DNA of 64,000 nt from the NCBI GenBank assembly GCA_004102785.1, contig SCEJ01000005.1, forward strand, positions 1 through 64,000. Direction: 5' to 3'. The translations under genes were made by a program, and so were the position numbers. The DNA is from Muribaculaceae bacterium Isolate-013 (NCI) (GTDB taxonomy: Bacteria; Bacteroidota; Bacteroidia; Bacteroidales; Muribaculaceae). Of this stretch, positions 57,686-64,000 are shown piece by piece (within the stretch, counting starts at the first letter, position 1; the number at the start of each line of letters is the position of its first letter). A model generated the notes under the pieces. It was not told the DNA's origin. It worked only from the letters and a program-made list of their open reading frames with translations, and made no database searches.

Positions 57686-58574
57686 CAAGGAGGTGCGATT
57701 CTATTGTGGCGATATCGGCGGGGGAGGTGAGGATGGTGTAGTCGGCTGATTTTTTGAGCCAGGTCAGTTGTTTTTTTGCGAAGACGCGGGTGTTTTTCTG
57801 GATGCGGGCAATGGCGGTGGGGAGGTCCCATTCGCCGTCGAAGTATTTGAAAAGCTCCTTGTAGCCCACTGTGTTGAGCGAGTTGAGGTGGCGCAGGTGG
57901 TAGACGCGCCGGGCCTCTTCGAGGAGGCCTTGCTCCATCATAAGCTCCACGCGGCGGTTGATGCGCGTGAACATCTCCTGGCGTTCCGGCACGAGGGCGA
58001 ATTTGCGTATGGTGAATGGACGTTCCTTGGCGGTGCCGGTGCGGAGAGTGGAGTAGGGGCGGCCGCTTTCAAGGCAAATCTCCAGGGCGTGGACCATGCG
58101 GCGCGGATTGCGCAGGTCGGCGGTGAGAAGATAGTCGGGGTCAAGCGCGCGCAGTCGGCCGGTCACGCCGTCGAGCCCTTCACGGTCGTAGATTTCGAGG
58201 CAGGCCGAGCGCACGGTTTCGGAGATGGTGGGGAGTTCGTCGATGCCGCGGCACACGGCGTCGACATACATCATCGAGCCGCCGCAGAGTATGGCGCGGT
58301 CGTTGCGCGCGAAGAGGTCGGGGAGGAGCCGCATCACGTCGGCCTCGAACTCTGCGGCGCTGTAATATGCGTCAAGTTCCAGGAACCCCACCATATGGTG
58401 GGGCGCCCGGCTTAACTCTTCAGGGGTGGGTGAGGCAGTGCCTATCGGGATGCCGCGGAACACCTGGCGCGAGTCGGCCGATATAATCTCGCAGCCGAGC
58501 TGCCGGGCCAGTTCTATGGCGAGTGCGGTTTTGCCCGAGGCGGTAGGCCCCGCTATTACAATCAGTTCTTTGAT
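57678..58574 (-). CDS. miaA: tRNA dimethylallyltransferase with non-standard start codon
   Basis: The enzyme isopentenylates A37 of tRNAs reading UNN codons. The P-loop AGPTASGKT and SADSRQVFRGI (DSRQ acceptor-binding) are clear in the minus frame. The rest (LNSLNTVGYKELFKYFDGEW, IQKNTRVFAKKQLTWLKK) is typical. No ATG, GTG or TTG lies between the in-frame stop upstream and the P-loop. The first supported start is ATC 58574 (then KELIVIAGPT), with CTG 58565 as alternative. From ATC the product is 298 aa, the usual length. The GTG within the VFRGI segment (58463) would remove the P-loop. pepT ends 13 bp upstream. Confidence 0.88.
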   Translation of the reverse strand: MKELIVIAGPTASGKTALAIELARQLGCEIISADSRQVFRGIPIGTASPTPEELSRAPHHMVGFLELDAYYSAAEFEADVMRLLPDLFARNDRAILCGGSMMYVDAVCRGIDELPTISETVRSACLEIYDREGLDGVTGRLRALDPDYLLTADLRNPRRMVHALEICLESGRPYSTLRTGTAKERPFTIRKFALVPERQEMFTRINRRVELMMEQGLLEEARRVYHLRHLNSLNTVGYKELFKYFDGEWDLPTAIARIQKNTRVFAKKQLTWLKKSADYTILTSPADIATIESHLLGR

Positions 58575-58587
58575 GGCTTCGGCGCGG

Positions 58588-59817
58588 TTATTCGGGGTTG
58601 GCTACGAGGCGTGCGATTTCTACAATCACATCGCGGGCTTTCTCCATTGACTGCACTGGCACGAATTCGTAGCGGCCGTGGAAGTTGAGCCCGCCGGCAA
58701 AGATGTTGGGGCAGGGGAGACCTTTGAAGGAGAGCTGTGCGCCGTCGGTGCCGCCTCGTATGGGCTGCACTTTGGGGGTTACTCCGGCTCGCAGCATGGC
58801 TTTTTCGGCAACTTCGATGATGTGCATCACCGGCTCGATTTTCTCGCGCATATTGTAGTACTGGTTCTTGATTTCGATGGAGCAGCAGCCGGGGAATTCG
58901 TTGTTGGTTTTGCGCACGAGGTGTTCGAGCTCGCGTTTGCGGCGCTCGAAGCGGTCGCGGTCGTGGTCGCGCACAATGTAGGTGAGCACGGTCTGCTCCA
59001 CTGAGCCTTCGATGCCTACCAGGTGGTAGAAACCTTCGTAGCCCTCTGTGTGTTCGGGGGTCTCCCAGCGGGGGAGCATGAGGATAAACTGGTTGGCGAT
59101 GCGGATGGAGTTGATCATCTTGTGCTTGGCTGAGCCGGGATGCACGTTGCGGCCAGTGAAGGTGACTCGTGCGGAGGCGGCGTTGAAGTTCTCGAACTCA
59201 AGTTCGCCGATTTCGCCGCCGTCCATGGTGTAGGCCCAGTCGGCTCCAAAGAGTTTCACATCGAATTTGTGTGCGCCCTGGCCTATCTCCTCGTCGGGGT
59301 TGAAGGCCACGCGGATTTTGCCATGCTCGATTTCGGGGCGTGCCTGGAGGTATTCCACGGCCGAGAGGATTTCGGCGATGCCGGCTTTGTCGTCGGCGCC
59401 GAGCAGCGTTGTGCCGTCGGTGGTGATGAGGTCCTGGCCCACGTAGTTGAGCATTTCGGGGAATTCAGCCGGGTCGAGGTATATCCCTTTTTCAGCGTTG
59501 AGGGTTATCTTGGAGCCGTCGTAGTTGTTCACGCGCTGCGGGTTTACGTTGTGACCCGACATGTCGGGCGATGTGTCGAGATGGGCAATGAAACCCACAG
59601 TAGGGAGCTGGCGTGTGGTGTTGGCCGGGAGAGTGGCCATCAGGTAGCCGTTTTCGTCAAGGGTTATATCCTCGAGACCCATCTGATGAAGCTCCTTTTC
59701 AAGAGCCTGGGCGAATTTGTACTGCCCGGGAGTAGAGGGGGTGAGGTTTGTCAGTTCGTCGCTCTGTGTGTCGAATTTCACATAGCGCAGGAATCGGTCA
59801 ATCAGGTTCATGGTCAA
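58588..59817 (-). CDS. pepT: Tripeptide aminopeptidase (peptidase T, M20B)
   Basis: The 409-aa dizinc peptidase removes the N-terminal residue of tripeptides. Ligand motifs are [14 protein letters not shown] (His, Asp), [11 protein letters not shown] (Asp), [16 protein letters not shown] (Glu-Glu) and [13 protein letters not shown]. Length matches PepT. The start is ATG 59817 or the second ATG two codons on. A strong promoter lies 17-48 bp upstream. miaA follows at a 13-bp distance and is probably expressed from the same transcript. Confidence 0.96.
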   Translation of the reverse strand: MTMNLIDRFLRYVKFDTQSDELTNLTPSTPGQYKFAQALEKELHQMGLEDITLDENGYLMATLPANTTRQLPTVGFIAHLDTSPDMSGHNVNPQRVNNYDGSKITLNAEKGIYLDPAEFPEMLNYVGQDLITTDGTTLLGADDKAGIAEILSAVEYLQARPEIEHGKIRVAFNPDEEIGQGAHKFDVKLFGADWAYTMDGGEIGELEFENFNAASARVTFTGRNVHPGSAKHKMINSIRIANQFILMLPRWETPEHTEGYEGFYHLVGIEGSVEQTVLTYIVRDHDRDRFERRKRELEHLVRKTNNEFPGCCSIEIKNQYYNMREKIEPVMHIIEVAEKAMLRAGVTPKVQPIRGGTDGAQLSFKGLPCPNIFAGGLNFHGRYEFVPVQSMEKARDVIVEIARLVANPE

Positions 59818-59833
59818 GGGTGTTTGTTTTTCG

Positions 59834-59865
59834 CAAAGTTAAAATTTTATCCGCAACTCTGCAAA
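59834..59865 (-). promoter_or_regulatory. Promoter of pepT-miaA
   Basis: On the minus strand, TTTG (59865-59862) and TAACTTTG (59841-59834) are 20 bp apart, a full consensus match. Confidence 0.8.
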
Positions 59866-59872
59866 TTTCTTT

Positions 59873-62101
59873 TCAGCGCAGGCGGTCGGTGTCGGTAGGG
59901 CGCCCTACGAGCCAGAGGCGGTCGCCGGGGAGGAGGGGGGTGTTTGCGGGCCGGTCAATGAAGTCGTCGCCGCGCTGGAGGGCTACAACGAGGGTCTTGT
60001 AGTTTTTGCGCACGTCGGCTCCGGCAAGGGTCTGCCCCAGCAGTGGTGAGGAGTCGCCGAGAACCACCGACCCCAGTCGGAAGTCGGGCGCCGGGGCGCC
60101 GGAGGGTTCGAGCTGCGGCTCCGACTCGATTACCGGCAGCACGGCCGCTATCTGCTCGTCGGTGCCGATGATGCCGATATTGTCGCCGGGGAAGAGGCGT
60201 GTGTCGCCGCCGGGCACGGTGATGGTCACCGGGCCGCGCTGTATCATTACCACGTCGACGCCATAGCGGGAGCGCAGACCGGTGTTGCTGAGGCGGTCGC
60301 CAACGAACGGGCATCCGTAGCCAACATGCATGTGGGCCAGATGCAGGTCGCTTACAAGGTTGTTGTTGAGACCGGTGCGCCGCAGCTCGCGCTCGTTGAG
60401 ATTCTCGAGGAAGCGGCTTTCGATGCTACGCAACTGGTTGTTGAGCCTGCGCGAGAGGAGCATCAGCAGGATTATAAGGCATCCCAGACCGATGAGGGCG
60501 CCCACGCGCATGGAATATGCCTGCGACAGAACCCAGATGATGAAGCCCAGCGCGATTATCAGGCGGAATACCATCATGACTATGCGCGGCACTTTTAGCT
60601 GCGAGTCGCTGAGGGTGCCGTGCATATCCTTTTCATCGGGTTGCGGTCTGGCCGGGGGGAGGCACAGTGCCAGGATAAAGGGCGACATGGCTGTCAGTGT
60701 CGCGGCCGACCATATGAGGTTGCTCCATGAGGGGATGGCCTCGCTGAGCCAGGGATGGAGGTAGCGCATCGACACCAGTCCGATTGCTATGATGATTATC
60801 GAGAAGAGGAGCACGCGCCACATATAGCGGCGGCAGAGCTGAATCCATGCCGCCGAGGTGCCGGAGGAGTCCTGGCGGCTTGCCTCGGCGCCGTAGCGGT
60901 TGATGAGGAAATTCAGGCGTGCGGGGAGGTGGCGTTCCACGAATCCATAGAACGGTTCGGCCATACGTATGAAGTAGGGTGTGGTGAATGTTGTTATCAC
61001 CGACACTGCCACCACAATGGGGTATATTTCAGGATTGAGCACGCCCAGCGACATGCCGAGCGAGGCGATGATGAAAGCGAATTCGCCTATCTGTGTCAGC
61101 GAGAATCCCGACTGTATCGCCACTTTCAGGCTTTGCCCGGTGATTAGCATACCGAAGGTGCCGAACACAATCATGCCGACAATCACGGCCGCCGACAGGA
61201 TGAGAATCGGGAGCCAGTACTGCACTATCACCTCCGGCTGCACCATCATCCCCACCGAGATGAAGAATACCGAGCCGAAGAGGTCTTTCACCGGCATGGT
61301 CACATGCTCGATGCGTTCGGCATAGCTTGTGCCGGCAAGAATCGACCCCATCACGAACGCTCCGAGAGCCATCGAGAATCCGCACATCACCGAGAATACG
61401 GCCATCGACAGGCACAGTCCCATCGAAACGACAAGGAGGGTCTCGTTGTTGAGGAAGCGGCGGGTGCGGTTCAGCAGTGTGGGGAGGATGTAGACTCCCA
61501 CCAGGAACCAAATGACAAGGAAGAATACCAGCTTGCTGATGCTAAGCAGCATCTCGCTCCCTTCCACTGTTTTGTTTATCGCTATCGACGACAGCACCAC
61601 CATCATCACCACGGCAAACAGATCCTCCACTATAAGCACCGCGAACACCATCGAGGCGAATTTTTTCTGCCTCAGGTTCATGTCGGTGAAGGCCTTGATG
61701 ATAATCGTGGTTGACGACATGGAGAGCATCCCGCCGAGGAAAAGCGAGTTGATCATCGTGAAGCCAAGCAGTTTGCCGATGGCGAAACCGGTGGCCATCA
61801 TGCCGAGCACTATTATCAGTGCGGTCACTACGGCCGAGCCTCCGGTGTTGACCAGTTTCTTGAAACTGAACTCAAGCCCCAGCGAGAAGAGGAGCACCAC
61901 GATACCGATCTGTGCCCAGAACTCTATGTTGGCTTCTGTGGTAACTGACGGCAGGGCGGTGAAATGTGGCGACGCGAGAAATCCGGCCACGATGTAGCCC
62001 AGCACTACGGGCTGCTTTATCCACTTGAACAGCAGTGTGACTCCCGCTCCGAGAAGCAGGATAAAGGCAAGGTCGGAAATGAGTCCTTCGATATCGGGCA
62101 T
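59873..62101 (-). CDS. CPA2 family cation:proton antiporter with TrkA-C domains (KefB-like)
   Basis: The 742-aa protein starts with a 12-helix exchanger bundle (about 1-390), including FILLLGAGVTLLFKWIKQPVVLGYIVAGF and LFSLGLEFSFKKL. A linker with two more helices (about 420-530) follows. The C-terminal region (about 590-742) has two TrkA-C-like domains (SRYGVDVVMIQRGPVTITVPGGDTRLFPGDNIGIIG and VRKNYKTLVVALQRGD..LLPGDRLWLVGR). A full nucleotide-binding RCK-N domain was not seen. It probably exchanges K+ or Na+ for protons. The start is ATG 62101 (MPDIEGLISDLAFILLLGAG). Confidence 0.9.
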   Translation of the reverse strand: MPDIEGLISDLAFILLLGAGVTLLFKWIKQPVVLGYIVAGFLASPHFTALPSVTTEANIEFWAQIGIVVLLFSLGLEFSFKKLVNTGGSAVVTALIIVLGMMATGFAIGKLLGFTMINSLFLGGMLSMSSTTIIIKAFTDMNLRQKKFASMVFAVLIVEDLFAVVMMVVLSSIAINKTVEGSEMLLSISKLVFFLVIWFLVGVYILPTLLNRTRRFLNNETLLVVSMGLCLSMAVFSVMCGFSMALGAFVMGSILAGTSYAERIEHVTMPVKDLFGSVFFISVGMMVQPEVIVQYWLPILILSAAVIVGMIVFGTFGMLITGQSLKVAIQSGFSLTQIGEFAFIIASLGMSLGVLNPEIYPIVVAVSVITTFTTPYFIRMAEPFYGFVERHLPARLNFLINRYGAEASRQDSSGTSAAWIQLCRRYMWRVLLFSIIIIAIGLVSMRYLHPWLSEAIPSWSNLIWSAATLTAMSPFILALCLPPARPQPDEKDMHGTLSDSQLKVPRIVMMVFRLIIALGFIIWVLSQAYSMRVGALIGLGCLIILLMLLSRRLNNQLRSIESRFLENLNERELRRTGLNNNLVSDLHLAHMHVGYGCPFVGDRLSNTGLRSRYGVDVVMIQRGPVTITVPGGDTRLFPGDNIGIIGTDEQIAAVLPVIESEPQLEPSGAPAPDFRLGSVVLGDSSPLLGQTLAGADVRKNYKTLVVALQRGDDFIDRPANTPLLPGDRLWLVGRPTDTDRLR

Positions 62102-62117
62102 AGGGATTTTTTGCTAA

Positions 62118-62165
62118 CCGCGGGCTTGGCCCGCCGAATTCAGACAAATCGCGGGGCTGCCCGCG
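62118..62165. other. Hairpin between surE and the antiporter gene
   Basis: CCGCGGGC near 62118 is the exact inverted copy of GCCCGCGG near 62158, and GCGGGC-TTG-GCCCGC sits inside. There is no T-run in the direction of transcription (minus), so a terminator role is not clear. Confidence 0.4.
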
Positions 62166-62169
62166 GAAA

Positions 62170-62931
62170 TCAACAGAGGTGGAGTGAGGCGCGTTCGCCA
62201 GGAGTGGCGTTCTGGTCGGCGCGTTCCGGCACTATGGTGGCGTAGTTGCGTCCGAGCCAGTAGAGGTCGGTCTCGGGGTTGTCGGGCTCGAGGTTTACCT
62301 GGCGCCCGGTGAGCCAGTAGAAAGGCTTGCCGTGGGGGTCGGTGTAGGAGGCATATTCCTCGGTCCAGTAGCTGCGTGCGGAGCGCACGGTCTTTATCCC
62401 CTCGATTTTCACCTTTGCGGGGAAGTTCACGTTGAGGCAAACGCCGTCGGGGAGACCGTCGGCGAGAACTTTGCCGATTATGTCGGTGATGAAGCGGCCG
62501 CATTCGGAGAAGTCGGCCTTGAGCGAGTGATGCAGCAGGGAGAAGCCTACCGAGGGTATCCCCACCATGCATCCCTCGAACACGGCGCCCATCGTGCCGG
62601 AGTATATCACCGAGTTGCCGGCGTTGGAGCCGTGGTTGATGCCCGAGAGTATGAGAGCCGGGCGCCGCGGCACTATGTGGTGCATGGCCAGTTTGATGCA
62701 GTCGACCGGGGTGCCGGTGACGGAGTGCACCTTCGCACCGTCGTATTCGGGGTGCTCGGCTATGCGCAGCGGTGTGTTGACGGTGATGGCTGACGACTGT
62801 CCCGAGCGGGGTTCAGCCGGAGCCACGGCCCACACTTCGCCGAAAGGTCTGGCCCACTGTATGAGCTTGTGAAGACCGGGAGCCTTCACGCCGTCGTCGT
62901 TTGATATGAGTATGAGTGGTAGTTCGGTCAT
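62170..62931 (-). CDS. surE: 5'/3'-nucleotidase SurE
   Basis: The 253-aa phosphatase acts on nucleoside monophosphates and is linked to stationary-phase survival. The N-terminal metal site ISNDDG (8-13), LSGINHGSNAG and YSGTMGAVFEG are all present. Start ATG 62931 gives MTELPLILISNDDG. Five bp separate it from the upstream coiled-coil gene, so the two are co-transcribed. Confidence 0.96.
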   Translation of the reverse strand: MTELPLILISNDDGVKAPGLHKLIQWARPFGEVWAVAPAEPRSGQSSAITVNTPLRIAEHPEYDGAKVHSVTGTPVDCIKLAMHHIVPRRPALILSGINHGSNAGNSVIYSGTMGAVFEGCMVGIPSVGFSLLHHSLKADFSECGRFITDIIGKVLADGLPDGVCLNVNFPAKVKIEGIKTVRSARSYWTEEYASYTDPHGKPFYWLTGRQVNLEPDNPETDLYWLGRNYATIVPERADQNATPGERASLHLC

Positions 62932-62936
62932 TGCTG

Positions 62937-64000
62937 TCACTTTTTGAGGGTGAATGAGCGGGAGCACAGGCGGTAGCCGTCGGTGAAAATCTCCACGGTG
63001 TATGTGCCGGGGGTGAGGGTCGATGTCACGTTCCAGTAGAACTGGTCGTGCACCTCCTCGCCGGCATATTCTATCCCTTTGAGTGCCGTACACCCTACGG
63101 TGGAGCCTTCAAAGCGGAATGTGCCGGCATTACCCAGCAGGTCCCCCTCCGGGTTGATTATGCGGAGGTAGAACACTTTCTGCCCTACGGGGGTGGAGTT
63201 GTTCTGCGGCACGGTGAAGCCTACTTTGAGCTGCGCGGCCTTGGTGACATTCTTCTCGGTCTTGCCGTTCTTCTTCAGGGCCGTGAGGGTCACTCCGGTC
63301 ACGTTGAGTTTTTCGGCGAGGGTCATGCGCTCGCTGAGCTGACGGTTGTCGGCCTGCACGGTCTCCACCCGCTGCGATAGCTGCTGGTTTTCGGCTTTCA
63401 CCTGCTGGTTCTCCTCGGTGAGCTGGCGGTTTTCCTGCTTGAGTTCGTTGATTTGCTCAACGTAGGTTCGGAGAATACCTTTGAGGGTCTCGATTTCCCC
63501 TTTGAGCTTTGAAATCTGCGCAGCCGATTTGTTTTTCTCGTTTTTCAGTTCCTGAAGCAGCTTCTCAACCTGCGCGCGGGCAGCCGAATATTTCTGCACG
63601 ATGGAGTCGTTGGCCAGCAGCGAGGTCTGGTTCTCATACTGGGCGAACTCGTTGTTGAGCTGGTCATATTCGTTTGAAAGCTGAAGCTGCTGGTTGGCGA
63701 GCTCGAGCTGTTCCTGCTGCTCCTTAAGCTCCTGCACCTGACGTGAGTGCGAGGTCTCGCGGAAGAGAAGGAACGTTATGACCCCTGCAAGGAGCACTCC
63801 GAGCAGCACCATAATCGATATCAGGCCTTTCCCTTTCTTCAGGTCTTTCTGAGGCGGGGCTGACTGGTATTCGTCGACTTCGGGCAGGTCGGGGGTGTTG
63901 CCGAAAGGCGCCGAGGCTTTCGGGGCAGCCTGCGGTGCGGGTGTATGCGGCGCGGGAGCGGCAGCCGCGGGGCGTGCCGGCGTCATCTGAGGCTGCGGGA
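62937..64000 (-). CDS. Membrane-anchored coiled-coil protein, N-terminus outside the window (partial)
   Basis: The reading frame stays open to the window edge at 64000, so the start is not seen. The visible part has a proline- and alanine-rich region. Then comes one transmembrane helix (GLISIMVLLGVLLAGVITFLLF). A long coiled coil of about 160 residues rich in Gln, Glu and Leu follows (QELKEQQEQLELANQQLQLSNEYDQL..). It ends in a C-terminal globular beta-rich domain (about 120 residues, VFYLRIINPEGDLLGNAGTFRF..FTLKK). I do not recognise the family. The layout suggests a cytoplasmic tail, a membrane span and a rod presenting a periplasmic domain. Confidence 0.75.
   Translation of the reverse strand, partial: PQPQMTPARPAAAAPAPHTPAPQAAPKASAPFGNTPDLPEVDEYQSAPPQKDLKKGKGLISIMVLLGVLLAGVITFLLFRETSHSRQVQELKEQQEQLELANQQLQLSNEYDQLNNEFAQYENQTSLLANDSIVQKYSAARAQVEKLLQELKNEKNKSAAQISKLKGEIETLKGILRTYVEQINELKQENRQLTEENQQVKAENQQLSQRVETVQADNRQLSERMTLAEKLNVTGVTLTALKKNGKTEKNVTKAAQLKVGFTVPQNNSTPVGQKVFYLRIINPEGDLLGNAGTFRFEGSTVGCTALKGIEYAGEEVHDQFYWNVTSTLTPGTYTVEIFTDGYRLCSRSFTLKK

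Noticed and set aside
57547-57831. Minus-strand frame giving a Gly-Val-Leu-rich, collagen-like peptide
   Set aside because: It is an artefact of the 9-bp minisatellite and overlaps miaA.
58463-58465. GTG at 58465-58463 as miaA start
   Set aside because: It would delete the ATP-binding P-loop, without which MiaA cannot be folded as the family.

Overview
The window reads as a chromosomal segment of a gut-type Bacteroidales, most likely Muribaculaceae. This placement is inferred from protein style, moderately high GC, Bacteroidetes promoters of the form TTTG-N19/21-TAnnTTTG, families typical of the group (DUF2027-Smr, DUF4919, DUF3737, M56 peptidase fused to TonB-C, short H1-like histone, CcsBA), and the tRNA-tuf-secE-nusG-rpl-rpoBC order. 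No marker was compared with a database.

Layout. 1-238: the 3' end of a group II intron (maturase tail, domains V and VI). 294-2652 (-): aminopeptidase P and gamma-carbonic anhydrase. 2872-17106 (+): the core information-processing block, with Thr/Tyr/Gly/Thr tRNAs, tuf, tRNA-Trp, secE, nusG, rplK, rplA, rplJ, rplL, rpoB and rpoC. 17131-20024 (+): a GT6 (blood-group-type) glycosyltransferase, a 58-aa histone H1-like protein, a YbaK-type deacylase and aroC. 20051-23248 (-): pheS-crcB-nth-TRIC channel-gtrA. 23511-30271: a small orphan protein, queA, DUF2027-Smr, an EFR1-type ferredoxin/flavodoxin, a DEAD-type helicase, a Rieske-like lipoprotein, an SRPBCC protein and pyrE. 30458-39783 (-): a 1520-aa secreted multi-domain protein and TamB. 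39873-47636: iron and haem genes (outer-membrane beta-barrel, ferritin, CcsBA, di-haem lipoprotein, imelysin lipoprotein, porin). 47900-55436: a membrane protein, DUF4919, a two-component pair, and a DUF3737-C-S lyase-MATE operon. 55525-62931 (-): a BlaI-type repressor with an M56/TonB protein, miaA, pepT, a CPA2 antiporter and surE. The window ends inside a gene for a membrane-anchored coiled-coil protein.

How the parts work together. The first 17 kb is ordinary, highly conserved translation and transcription machinery. The most coherent accessory module is 40435-47636. A porin, an imelysin-type iron-binding lipoprotein and a di-haem c-type lipoprotein stand beside the CcsBA synthase needed to attach haem to such a protein, next to ferritin. 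This looks like an FTR1-less relative of EfeUOB-type iron handling.

The most unusual non-coding signals are these: a family of long fold-back intergenic repeats placed 3' of genes (three copies plus a fragment); a separate 326-bp MITE-like element with 32-bp terminal inverted repeats; a 9-bp-period minisatellite that runs into the miaA stop codon; a miaA gene with no ATG, GTG or TTG start that keeps its P-loop; and three AAGTTT repeats at exactly 20-bp spacing upstream of rpoB. I see no CRISPR array, prophage, defence island or clear new multi-gene system, and I do not claim one.
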